DNA of 32,993 nt, from contig JAFZPN010000035.1 in assembly GCA_017550315.1 (NCBI GenBank), positions 1 to 32,993 on the forward strand, read 5' to 3'. A program made the position numbers and the translations under genes. Each line of letters opens with the position of its first letter. Position 1 is the stretch's first letter. This DNA comes from Clostridia bacterium. Lineage in GTDB: Bacteria; Bacillota; Clostridia; Oscillospirales; CAG-272. The notes beneath the pieces are model-generated. The model did not search any database, had not been told where the DNA came from, and saw only the letters and a program-made list of their open reading frames with translations. This document shows, piece by piece, positions 16,789-24,747 of the stretch.

Positions 16789-17625
16789 TTATACAAGCAC
16801 CCCGCGGCCGTCGTAGTCGCGCGTTCGCACAGTGTCGCCCGTCGCCGCCCATTCGCAGGAGCGGACGAAGATCTGACGCAGCGCGCGCGGCGCAAACGAC
16901 CGCATGGTGTTCTCGCCCATGCCGTGCATCGTGTAGAACGGCCAGACGTGTCCGAGGACCTGATTGACCGTTCTTCCCTGCCCGTACTGTCCCACGAGGA
17001 CCACGGGCTCCTCCTCTCCCGTGCCGGGCTGACCGTGGCGGGAGATCACGGCTTTATCGGAATACGCCGTGGCAAGCGTGTGCGCGGGAACGCCCCAGAC
17101 ATTTTTCATGCGGCAGAAGAGCTCGTCGCGCGTGTCGAAATCGCCGAGGCCCGCGGTGATCGGGTGCGCATGATCCCGGATCGTCACGTGACAGTCGCCG
17201 TAGTCCCCGTGGGAGGTCGGCTCGCGCCACATGAGCATCGCCATCTTCTCGATCTCGGGAAACGGCTTCATGCCGACCTCAGCCCAGTAGCACGGGTGGT
17301 CGCCGTGAAGAAAGACGAATCCGACGCCGCCCGCCACCGCCTCCGTGAGGATCTTCTGCTCTTCGGGCGTATTGAAGCGATAATTGCCGCAATTGAAGAC
17401 GATCACGTCCGCGCCGTCGATCATGCCCCGGCGGAAATACTCCGCAAACGTCACGTCCGAGATCGGTTCCGGGGAAAACGGCGTCATTTTCGTGTCGCAG
17501 ACATAGGTCAGATCGAAGCCGCCCGCCTCGCGCAGAAGGACGCGCAGATTCGCGGCGACCCGGTGGACGTCGTGTCCGCCCCGGTGAACGTCGCCGATGA
17601 GATAGTGCAGCCGTATGGGTGCCAT
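16789..17625 (-). CDS. ThuA-like (trehalose-utilisation-type) protein
   Basis: 278 residues starting MAPIRLHYLIGDVHRGGHDV behind GGGAGGGACAC. It has the flavodoxin/glutamine-amidotransferase-like layout of the ThuA family: DGADVIVFNCGNYRFNTPEE, then GGVGFVFLHGDHPCYW, HPITAGLGDF, and YGQGRTVNQVLGHVWPFY near the end. The family is common in sugar-catabolic operons, but its reaction is poorly defined. It has no signal peptide. It sits 13 bases after the degenerate phosphoesterase and 40 bases before the glycosidase-like gene, which supports a joint role in breaking down a carbohydrate. Confidence 0.8.
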   Translation of the reverse strand: MAPIRLHYLIGDVHRGGHDVHRVAANLRVLLREAGGFDLTYVCDTKMTPFSPEPISDVTFAEYFRRGMIDGADVIVFNCGNYRFNTPEEQKILTEAVAGGVGFVFLHGDHPCYWAEVGMKPFPEIEKMAMLMWREPTSHGDYGDCHVTIRDHAHPITAGLGDFDTRDELFCRMKNVWGVPAHTLATAYSDKAVISRHGQPGTGEEEPVVLVGQYGQGRTVNQVLGHVWPFYTMHGMGENTMRSFAPRALRQIFVRSCEWAATGDTVRTRDYDGRGVLV

Positions 17626-17638
17626 GTGTCCCTCCCTC

Positions 17639-18517
17639 TCAGTTCCGGATTCTCCGGATGGATAGTGCCGTGCCGTCGGTCGTGACGAGCCATGCGCCGC
17701 AGGCAAGTGCGGGCAGAACCCCGAGCGTCATCCCGGCCCAGGTCCCGAAGTAGTCGTTCGTCTCCTCGTGCCCGCAGAGGATCGCCGAAACGTCCCGGCT
17801 CTCCGCCGCCGCGCAGCCGATCCCGCCGTTCACGGTCTGACAGCGCGAATCCTCGCGGAAGACGCCGTCGAAGCGGCATGCGGCCTGATTCAGGGGGATC
17901 TCGGCGTGCTCGGGCGTCGGGGTGTGGAAGACGAAGAGTTCGCGGAGCGCGTGTCCGGCTTCTTTGGAACGGCGCGCGTGATCCTCGTCGAACCACGCCG
18001 TCTGACAGAAGCGGACGCCGTCCATGTAGTGATGCGAATAGAGCGGATACGGCAGGCGCGAGCGTCCGGGAGATCCGTAGTCCCGCTCGTAGCCCGTGGT
18101 CTCGCGGTGCGTGTCGAAGAGGCGGATGAGGAATTGCACAGTACCTTCCGCGATCATCGGGATCACCGCGTTTGTGATGCCGTCGATCCCCTCTGCACGC
18201 TCGCCGACGATGCATCCGGGGACGGAGGAAAAGATCCGGTCGAGTGCACGGGGATCGGTCCCGCATTTGTACTCGCCGTCGCCGAAGGTGTAGGTCCACG
18301 GCAGACCGGACAGCGGCACGAGAAACGCGTCTAACAGCGCGCGCGGATCGGCAGCGGGGGATGAAATCGTGTCGCCGTCGAGGATCACAAGATCGGGAGA
18401 GGCGGAGGCGATCATCGCGCCGAGCCTTGCGGAGGTTTCCTCGACCGTCTCCGGGGTGAGGCGCGCGGAATGCAGGAGCAGGATGCGGCACTCCCCTTCA
18501 AAGTGCAGTTCAGTCAT
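17639..18517 (-). CDS. Degenerate metallophosphoesterase paralogue (probable pseudoenzyme)
   Basis: 292 residues from the second of two adjacent ATGs, chosen because GGGAGG is then six bases away. It aligns along its length with the three phosphoesterases upstream but has lost most metal ligands. Motif I is LHSAR where the paralogues have SDxH (Asp to Ser17, His to Arg19). Motif III is FGDGE where they have GNHD (Asn to Asp80, His to Gly81). Motif V is GHEE where they have GHDH (second His to Glu252). The Asp of motif II (D49) and the His of motif IV (H198) remain. The frame is intact and the start overlaps the upstream gene, so it appears to be maintained, perhaps as a binding or regulatory partner. 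Catalysis by the usual two-metal mechanism is unlikely. Confidence 0.8.
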   Translation of the reverse strand: MTELHFEGECRILLLHSARLTPETVEETSARLGAMIASASPDLVILDGDTISSPAADPRALLDAFLVPLSGLPWTYTFGDGEYKCGTDPRALDRIFSSVPGCIVGERAEGIDGITNAVIPMIAEGTVQFLIRLFDTHRETTGYERDYGSPGRSRLPYPLYSHHYMDGVRFCQTAWFDEDHARRSKEAGHALRELFVFHTPTPEHAEIPLNQAACRFDGVFREDSRCQTVNGGIGCAAAESRDVSAILCGHEETNDYFGTWAGMTLGVLPALACGAWLVTTDGTALSIRRIRN

Positions 18518-19520
18518 CATGGCCCTCCCGGAACAGGAAATCCGCCGCGCCCGGACAGTTTTTCAGATAAACATGCTCCGAAGCAAACGCGCGCACATCG
18601 TTCTCGCGGAAGGTGAGGAGCCGTCCGCCGCGCAGATGATCCGAGCCGTACACATCGTAGCCGAGGGAGCCGTCCTCCGAGAGCTCGATCCCCATGTACC
18701 GCCCGGCGAAGGTGTTGATGTGGTCGTGACCGGCGACGACGGCGAGGATGTCCCCGCGCTCGTATGCCGCGGCAAACAGTCCCGGATTGACCGACGGGAT
18801 CCCGCAGGACTCCTCGAGCTCGCCCGTCATGCCGGTGAGGGAGGGATTGGTCGGGATCAGCCGGTGCTCCGTCAGCGGGATATGCATGAGCATCACGCCG
18901 GGGATCCGATGTCCGAAGGTCTCCTCGATCCGGCGGTCGGTCTGCCAGTACCAGAGCGCCTGACGGTGCAGGACGCCGCCTCCGTGATCAAAGCCCGTGG
19001 TCTGCGAGCGGAACTCCCACGGCTCCGGGATCCCGCATTCCCAACCCCACACACCGCCCCGGTGCGAGTCGAACGCCCAGAGCAGGAGCGCGGGTTCGTC
19101 CCCGCCGTCTGACGGATAGACGGGCAACAGATACGTCCCGTATCCCGGCAAATCCGCCGGACCGCGGACCGAGAGACAGTGCGGATGCGCGCCGAAGACT
19201 TCGGTCGGGATCCCCTCCTCGCGGTCGTGATTCCCCGGGACATGCGCCCACGGGATCCCGCGCGCCTCCATCGGTCCGGCGATGGCTGCGGCGTAACGGA
19301 TCAGCCGATCGCGGGAATCGAGCGCGCCGTTGTGCGTCAGATCGCCGAGGATCATGAAGAGATCCGGGTGTACGGCATCGAGCAGGACTTCCTCCGCCCG
19401 GATCAGCCGCTCGTCCCAGTCCCGGTCTTCGGGCGCGTGATAATCCGAAACGCAGAGCAGCCGAAATTCTCCCCGCCCGTCAAACGACAGCCGGATTTTG
19501 GATTCTTCAAACAGTTCCAT
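18510..19520 (-). CDS. Metallophosphoesterase (third paralogue)
   Basis: 336 residues, calcineurin-like phosphoesterase fold with all five motifs: SDYH (D26, H28), GD (D60), GNHD (N97, H98), MHIPLTEH (H213) and GHDH (H265, H267). The HIPLxE and W-H-x-x-GNHD settings resemble the Dcr2/purple-acid-phosphatase-29-like group. No signal peptide, so cytoplasmic. A segment of about 20 residues around 150-180 (SHRGGVWGWECGIPEP) differs from the paralogues and may shape the substrate pocket. The gap to the upstream gene is 15 bases and the gene overlaps the downstream paralogue. Likely a phosphomonoester or phosphodiester hydrolase; substrate unknown. Confidence 0.88.
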   Translation of the reverse strand: MELFEESKIRLSFDGRGEFRLLCVSDYHAPEDRDWDERLIRAEEVLLDAVHPDLFMILGDLTHNGALDSRDRLIRYAAAIAGPMEARGIPWAHVPGNHDREEGIPTEVFGAHPHCLSVRGPADLPGYGTYLLPVYPSDGGDEPALLLWAFDSHRGGVWGWECGIPEPWEFRSQTTGFDHGGGVLHRQALWYWQTDRRIEETFGHRIPGVMLMHIPLTEHRLIPTNPSLTGMTGELEESCGIPSVNPGLFAAAYERGDILAVVAGHDHINTFAGRYMGIELSEDGSLGYDVYGSDHLRGGRLLTFRENDVRAFASEHVYLKNCPGAADFLFREGHDD

Positions 19521-19535
19521 GCTTCCTTCTATCCA

Positions 19536-20579
19536 TCATGTGTTCAGGTCCCGGATGTAGTACTTGTCGCCGCCCTCGAAGAAGGCGGGATTGCGCATAC
19601 ATTTCTCGCCGACGAGATCCCAGAGGCGCACCTGCCGCGTCATCATCGAGCCGTCGTCCCGGATGTCGATGATCCGGCCGCCCCGCATGTCGTCGTGCGC
19701 GCTCATGTCGTACCCGACGCAGCCGTCGTAGGCCAGCGTGATCCCGCAGTATTCGCCCTGGAAATCGCAGAGGTGCTCGTGACCGGCGAAGATGCCCCGC
19801 ACATCGCCGCGCTCGAGGCACGCGAAGAATAGGCCGCAGTTCATTTCCGAGCAGGCCACGCCCTCGCGCTTGCGTCCGATGAAGCCGACCTCTTCCGGAT
19901 TGCGGTAGAGCAGGCAGAATTCGAGCAGCGGCACGTGGAGGAACATGAGGGCCGGGATCTTCCTACCGTGCGCGGACTCAGCGGTTTTTGAGTGGTTGTA
20001 GTACCACATCACCTGGTCAAACATCGGCGTCGCCTGCGGGTGTCCGTCGCTGAAATGCTTCGGGAGGACAAAGCGCGTGTCCGCCGGGAGGCCGAATTTC
20101 GCGACGTAGTCCCGCACTTCGGCATGGGAATCGAGCGCGTAGAGCGAATAGGCGACGTCATCGCCGTCCTTGGCGTACACGGGCAGGCAGTAGTTCCCGA
20201 CGCCCGAGATCTCAGCGGGTCCGGCATCCGAGAGGCAGAGCGGGAACGCCTCGTAGACGGGCTCCTGCTCCTCCTTCGTCATCGGCTCCTCCGCGTCGTG
20301 ATTCCCGAAGATGTGCGCCCAAGGGATCCCGCGGCGGTTCATCGGATCGGTCACATCCGTGAGGAAAGCGCGGAGCAATTCCGGGGTGATCCCGACGAGC
20401 TGGTCGCCGCCGAGCATTACGAAATCGGGCTTTGCGTATTCCACAAGCGTCTCGATGGCCCAGGGCAGCTTGGGGTTGTAGTCCGGCTTTCCGTGAAAGT
20501 CGGAGATCATCAGGATGCGGAAGCCGCCGTCCTCCCGGAACCGGAGCACGGGCTTCCCTCTTTCGTCCGCGGTCCTCAT
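19536..20579 (-). CDS. Metallophosphoesterase (second paralogue)
   Basis: 347 residues from the ATG at 20577-20579, which overlaps the upstream stop (ATGA) and follows a GGGGGA sequence. All metal motifs are intact: SDFH (D27, H29), GGD (D59), GNHD (N93, H94), LHVPLLE (H215) and AGHEH (H267, H269). The C-terminal 70 residues carry the paralogue-specific CGITLAYDGCVGYDM and MRGGRIIDIRD segments, also present in the first paralogue. There is no signal peptide. It belongs to the same operon and is most like the gene upstream. Likely a cytoplasmic phosphatase or phosphodiesterase of unknown substrate. Confidence 0.9.
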   Translation of the reverse strand: MRTADERGKPVLRFREDGGFRILMISDFHGKPDYNPKLPWAIETLVEYAKPDFVMLGGDQLVGITPELLRAFLTDVTDPMNRRGIPWAHIFGNHDAEEPMTKEEQEPVYEAFPLCLSDAGPAEISGVGNYCLPVYAKDGDDVAYSLYALDSHAEVRDYVAKFGLPADTRFVLPKHFSDGHPQATPMFDQVMWYYNHSKTAESAHGRKIPALMFLHVPLLEFCLLYRNPEEVGFIGRKREGVACSEMNCGLFFACLERGDVRGIFAGHEHLCDFQGEYCGITLAYDGCVGYDMSAHDDMRGGRIIDIRDDGSMMTRQVRLWDLVGEKCMRNPAFFEGGDKYYIRDLNT

Positions 20580-21595
20580 CCGACGCTGTCCCCCGCATGT
20601 CCCATAATGTCGCGTATCTTCACCGTGCGGGTCGTGAACGCCGCCGGATCGGACGCCCGGAAGTCGATCACGCGGCCGCCGCGCAGTTCGTTGATCTGGC
20701 AGGCGTGATAGCTGAGCGAGGCGTCGTAAGCCATGCGGATGCCCATATAGGTGAGATCGAAGTCGTTCAGGTGATCGTGACCGAAGAAAATGCCGCACAC
20801 GTCCCCGCGCTCGAGACAGGCGCGGAACAGACCGGAATTGAGCGAAGTGCAGGCGACGTCCTCCCACTGGATCCCGCGGATCCCCACCTCGTCCCGGTGC
20901 TTCGCCGCTTCGTGCATCTCCGGCAGGGGGATGTGCGTGAAGAGGACGGCGGGGATCTTGCGGCCCGCCTCACGCTCGATCCGCCGGGAGGTCTCGTAGT
21001 ACCAGAGAACCTGATCGACGTTGACCGTATCGTAGTCTCCGCGGCTGCCGACGTCGGGCGGCAGAGGCCTCAGGGAGGGATCGAGCCCCCAGCGTTCGGT
21101 CCATTCCCTCATGCCGGCGTGGGAGTCGAGGGCGAAAATGTTCAGAAGCAGCGTCTCCCCGTCGGCGGAATATACCGGGAGGACGTAGTTCCCGACGCCG
21201 GAGATCTCTTCCGGTCCGGCTTCGGAGACGCAGTGCGGATAGGATTCGTAGATCTTCTCGGCCTCTTCGTTCGGCAGGCCGTAGTTGTCGTCGTGATTGC
21301 CATAGACGTGGCACCACGGGATCCCGGCCTCCTCCATGGGCGCGGTGAGGCCGTCGAGCATGTCGCGGAGTTCTGCGCCGTTTTCGATGTGGATGACGCC
21401 CGGGCCCGCCGTGTCGCCGCCGAGGATGACGAGATCGGGGTGCTCCGCTTTGAGCAGAGCGTCAAGTGCGGCGACGGTCTTCTCGCGGTTATAGCCGACG
21501 CCGCTGTGGATGTCCGAGACCATCAGGATGCGGAAGGTGCCGTCCGAAGTGAACCGGAGCGGGATTTTCGCGGGAGGTGGGAATGTCTGTGCCAT
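20576..21595 (-). CDS. Metallophosphoesterase (first paralogue)
   Basis: 339 residues and first in the six-gene operon, directly behind a consensus promoter (21630-21658) with GAGG five bases before the ATG. Metal motifs are complete: SDIH (D28, H30), GGD (D61), GNHD (N100, H101), THIPLPEM (H221) and GHDH (H273, H275). The GVGNYVLPVYSADG segment and the C-terminal AYDASLSYHACQ are shared with the second paralogue. No signal peptide or membrane span. With two more intact copies and one inactive-looking copy downstream, it probably arose by tandem duplication, and the copies may act on related phosphorylated compounds. Confidence 0.9.
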   Translation of the reverse strand: MAQTFPPPAKIPLRFTSDGTFRILMVSDIHSGVGYNREKTVAALDALLKAEHPDLVILGGDTAGPGVIHIENGAELRDMLDGLTAPMEEAGIPWCHVYGNHDDNYGLPNEEAEKIYESYPHCVSEAGPEEISGVGNYVLPVYSADGETLLLNIFALDSHAGMREWTERWGLDPSLRPLPPDVGSRGDYDTVNVDQVLWYYETSRRIEREAGRKIPAVLFTHIPLPEMHEAAKHRDEVGIRGIQWEDVACTSLNSGLFRACLERGDVCGIFFGHDHLNDFDLTYMGIRMAYDASLSYHACQINELRGGRVIDFRASDPAAFTTRTVKIRDIMGHAGDSVG

Positions 21596-21629
21596 GGCGT
21601 CCTCGCTGGAAACGATTTCTTTTTGTTCA

Positions 21630-21658
21630 TTATAACCAATCCGGGCAGGATAGTCAAG
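21630..21658 (-). promoter_or_regulatory. Promoter of the six-gene phosphoesterase operon
   Basis: TTGACT (21653-21658), a 17-base spacer and TATAAT (21630-21635) on the minus strand, 35 bases before the first gene. Confidence 0.88.
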
Positions 21659-21740
21659 ATGAAATCGTGAAAAATCGCGGTGCGGAGGGAAAAGAAGAGA
21701 GCCGCCCGGTTTATGGAACGGCCCGTCTTCGGTATTTCGG

Positions 21741-23441
21741 TTATTCCGTGATGTCGTTCACCGCGCCGGCAAGCAGGACCGTTCCGTCCTCCGCGGTGAT
21801 GAGGACGGCGAACGGGCGGTTGAAGATCACCGAGGCGCCCGGAGTTCCCCGCCGGATCTCCTCCTTCGATGCGAGCGAGGTGATGCTGTACGCGGCGGTC
21901 TTGACCCCTGTCTCGTCCACCGCCAAGCGTATCGGATGCTTCACGTGCGTGACGGCGTATTTCCTTTCCGTCGCCGCATCGTCCTCCGCCGTCTCCCGGA
22001 TGAGACGCAGGCGGTCATCCGCGCGATCCCGCTCGCTCTCGATGACGGATCCGAGCTTTTCCATGATTTCGCGGATACGGTCCTCGTCTTCGGGACGCGA
22101 CGCGCCTGCTGCGGAAACGGCGGCGAAATAATCCTCCGTCTTCGTCACGATCTCGTCGACGCAGTCCCGGATGCCCGTCAGGATATCCCGGTGGAACTGC
22201 ACTTCGCTCTCCGTCTCAAAATCCGTTTCATCCGTCCCGAAGAACGGGGAGAGGTTCGCCTCGCCGGGGGTAAAGGCCTTGTCCGCGCCGAGCGCCGTGA
22301 AGAGATCCTTCAGATCGACCTCCGACGCGACGCTGAACCGCGGGACGGCTGCGGCGGTCTGGGTCCCTTCGTTGCCGGATCTCGCCGCCGAGAAGAGAGC
22401 GCCCGCGGTGAGCAGGTCTTCCGGCGTCGTCCCCTCGTCCGGGAGCGCAAGCCAGAGATCCCCGCCCACGAGCAGCGGGATGCGCACGGCGGAAAAGCCC
22501 TCTCCTCTCACCGAATAGACCTCCGGCGCGACGATATACTCAGCGTCATACGCACCGGACTTGCCTGTAAACGTCGATATGCGCTTCTTCGAGAGGTCCG
22601 GGGCATTTTTGAACGCGGTGCGGATGTAGAGATAGCGGTCAAGCTCGATGCGGTCTTCCGGGCCGTATTCCCGCACGATAGATTCAAAGCCGAACCCAAA
22701 CGTCTTTTTTCCGCCCGACGGGCCGATGCCCCCGCCGACACCGCTGACGAAACGGATGAAGCCGAACGGGAACGGATCGCCGTTTTGGTATCAGCGAAAC
22801 AGGGGATCGAGTTTCTCCGCTCCTGCCGCCATGTCATCGGCCGGAAAATAGAAATGATAATACAGGTTCCCCTCCGTTCTGAGGACGGTGACCGCATCTC
22901 CGCGCGTGATCGTCCGGTAGTGCTCCGTCATCCGCTTCTCGAAGTCCGTGAGATCGGTCTCCCCGGCGAGATCGAGCAGCTGTGTGCGGGTGCTCCCGGC
23001 TGTCATATCCGCGAGCGAGACCAGACTGAGTTCTGCGTTATAAGGCGAATAGAAGAGGTTGCCGCCTTCCGACACGCCGAAAAGCGCTGCCACGGACCGC
23101 TCTGCAAAATCCCCGTCCGGCATCAGATCCGCGACCCGCTCATCGGTCTTCTCCCGCCACGCGAGATAGTCCTCGACGGTGAATTCCTCGAGATTCGGAT
23201 AGACGTTCGTGGCGGCGCAAGAGGGTTCCACCGGGTAGGTGGCGTAGGTCACCTCGACGCGGTGCGTCCAGCCGTAGAGGACGCCGCCCGCCGCGATGAG
23301 GATGGCTGCCGCGAGCGTTCCCCATCGGCGCACGAATGCGCGGAACGGCTTTTTGCGGGGCGTCTCCCGGACGGCTTCGGTTTCCGCGAGGATGCCGTCG
23401 TCGAGTTCCCCGATGGCTTCATGTATTTTTTCGGGTTTCAC
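21741..23441 (-). CDS. Membrane-anchored serpin / putative anti-sigma factor, interrupted by in-frame TGA
   Basis: One reading frame of 566 codons with a single internal TGA (22791-22793, codon 217). The start is GTG, overlapping the sigma factor stop by four bases. Residues 1-38 are cytoplasmic and begin KPEKIHEAIGELDDGIL, as in proteins cotranscribed with clostridial sigma factors. Residues about 41-58 are the membrane span. The outside part is a serpin: NLFYSPYNAELSLVSLADM (about 128-146), RFSVASEVDLKDLFTALG (about 368-385), hinge ETGVKTAAYS (510-519), and FNRPFAVLI (540-548) before the last strand. A charged helical stretch of about 90 residues (about 405-500) is inserted just before the hinge. 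The part after the TGA has no RBS of its own. It could be a recent pseudogene, a sequencing error, or read-through. Other genes here end in TGA, so it is not a sense codon. Confidence 0.8.
22791..22793 (-). other. In-frame TGA splitting the serpin gene
   Basis: Codon 217 reads TGA in the context CTG TTT CGC TGA TAC CAA. The frame stays open on both sides and serpin homology continues without a shift, so a single base change (from CGA or TGG, for example) explains it. Confidence 0.85.
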
Positions 23442-24055
23442 AGATCAAATCCCTCCTGTTCAAGATAGGTTTTCAAACCGGTCCTTGCGCGGAACAGCGC
23501 GCTGCGCACTTTCGATGACGTGCAGCCGAGGCGGGACGCGATCGTCTTCATATCCTCGCCGTAGAAATAGCGCAGGACGAAGATGATCCGGGCGTCGGAG
23601 GAAAGGCCGGTAAGGTAAGCGTTGATCGCCCGGCTCAGTCGCCGCCCCTCCGCCTCGTCCTCGGGACCGGGCGATCCTGAGACGATCTCGGCAAGCTCGT
23701 CGTAGGGCTCGGTCAGGTACGCCGGGATCCGCTTCCGGGCCCGGAGGTTCCGCAGAAGATCGACGGCGGCGGTGCGGGTGAGACGCGCGAGAAAGAGCCG
23801 CAGGGCGTCCGGGCGTTTCGGCGGGATCAGGTTCCACGCGCGCCAGTAAGTTTCGCTGACGCATTCTTCGGCGTCCTCTTCGGTCGGAAGCAGATTCCGG
23901 GCGACGGTCATGAGATACGGTCCGTACCGCGCGGCGCAGTCGGCGATGGCTCGCTCGTCGCGGTCCCAGAAGAGGCCGATGATCCGCTGATCCTCCCGCT
24001 CCCCGGCGTCGGGCTGCGGCAAGTCGGACCCGTGGACGGCAAGTTCCGGTTGCAT
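23438..24055 (-). CDS. ECF-family RNA polymerase sigma factor
   Basis: 205 residues from the ATG at 24053-24055, with AAGGAG seven bases upstream. Region 2 spans about 25-90 (RYGPYLMTVARNLLPTEEDA, then ECVSETYWRAWN) and region 4 spans about 140-200 (SDARIIFVLRYFYGEDM, then TIASRLGCTSSKVRSALFRA, the recognition helix). There is no region 1 or 3, as expected for a group 4 sigma factor. The gene is coupled to the membrane serpin by a GTGA overlap, the standard arrangement of a sigma factor with its anti-sigma factor. The promoter element at 24094-24128 has the form recognised by ECF sigma factors, so it is likely autoregulated. Confidence 0.92.
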   Translation of the reverse strand: MQPELAVHGSDLPQPDAGEREDQRIIGLFWDRDERAIADCAARYGPYLMTVARNLLPTEEDAEECVSETYWRAWNLIPPKRPDALRLFLARLTRTAAVDLLRNLRARKRIPAYLTEPYDELAEIVSGSPGPEDEAEGRRLSRAINAYLTGLSSDARIIFVLRYFYGEDMKTIASRLGCTSSKVRSALFRARTGLKTYLEQEGFDL

Positions 24056-24093
24056 GTGGGTTCTCCTTTCGATGGGGTTCTGAGACGTCTCTG

Positions 24094-24128
24094 CCCTTAA
24101 TGACGTAAAAACACGCAAAATGTTTCGC
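24094..24128 (-). promoter_or_regulatory. ECF-type promoter element (copy B), likely autoregulatory
   Basis: Minus strand: GCGAAAC (24122-24128), spacer of 16 bases after GAAAC, then CGTC (24102-24105), about 47 bases before the sigma gene. It matches 15297-15331 at 29 of 35 positions, including GTTTTTACGTC exactly. Confidence 0.8.
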
Positions 24129-24174
24129 TGTTTTTGAAAAAAGCTCAAATATTTTTGCTCTCCCGGAATACAAA

Positions 24175-24199
24175 AGACCGCCTGCGGGAGAGGCGGTCT
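24175..24199 (-). terminator. Terminator of the MATE-NUDIX operon
   Basis: AGACCGCC (24175-24182) pairs with GGCGGTCT (24192-24199). On the minus strand the stem is followed by TTTTG. It is 11 bases after the NUDIX stop codon. Confidence 0.8.
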
Positions 24200-24209
24200 C
24201 AAATTGTCT

Positions 24210-24737
24210 TTACTTCCAGTCGTAGATCGAACCGTGGTCGAAGTGGAAAAACAAAAGCTCGATCAGGGCGGGATAATAGGGGATGAAGGTCTTTTCGCGG
24301 ATCAAGGCGAGAATCTCCTCCCGCGTTGCCCACCGTGCCTCGGCAACCTCGGATGCCTGCAGAACAAGATCCTCTGCCGGGGTGTCCGAGCGGGCGATGT
24401 AATAGTCGTCGAAGCCGTCGCGGAAGTTCACCGTGAACACGGCGCGCCCGTTCTTCAGCGCATCGAGATCGAGCCCAACCTCCTCCCTGACCTCGCGCCA
24501 GACGGCCGTCGCGCTGTCTTCGCCTGCCTGGGCGCTGCCGCCGCAGGTGATGTCCCAGAGCCCCGGGAAGATCGCCTTCCACGGCTGACGCCGCTGGATG
24601 AGCATCTCCCCGCGGGAATTGAAGACCGCCGCGTGAACGACGACGTGATAGCGGCCCGGCGGGATCGGATCCCCGTCCCGGAGGGCAGTCTCTCCGGTTT
24701 TGATCCGGTTCTGATCGTATAAATCCCAGAGTTCCAT
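24210..24737 (-). CDS. NUDIX hydrolase (Idi/YfcD-like)
   Basis: 175 residues. The Nudix box is complete: GGSAQAGEDSATAVWREVRE followed by EVGL (about residues 66-89), fitting Gx5Ex7REUXEEXGU. The N-terminus (ELWDLYDQNRIKTGE, HVVVHAAVFNSRGEMLIQRR) and the C-terminal region resemble the isopentenyl-diphosphate-isomerase-like YfcD group, which hydrolyses nucleoside-diphosphate derivatives or has unknown substrates. It lies 10 bases after the MATE gene, whose stop codon overlaps the GAGG RBS, so the two are cotranscribed. Cytoplasmic. Confidence 0.9.
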   Translation of the reverse strand: MELWDLYDQNRIKTGETALRDGDPIPPGRYHVVVHAAVFNSRGEMLIQRRQPWKAIFPGLWDITCGGSAQAGEDSATAVWREVREEVGLDLDALKNGRAVFTVNFRDGFDDYYIARSDTPAEDLVLQASEVAEARWATREEILALIREKTFIPYYPALIELLFFHFDHGSIYDWK

Positions 24738-24747
24738 ATCGATCCTC

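Noticed and set aside
22674-22676. Independent gene starting at the GTG after the internal TGA of the serpin
   Set aside because: No RBS precedes the GTG and the frame before it is continuous coding sequence back to the TGA.
22791-22793. TGA read as selenocysteine or tryptophan
   Set aside because: Several intact genes here end in TGA, no selenocysteine-type context or hairpin is apparent just downstream, and serpins do not use selenocysteine at this place.
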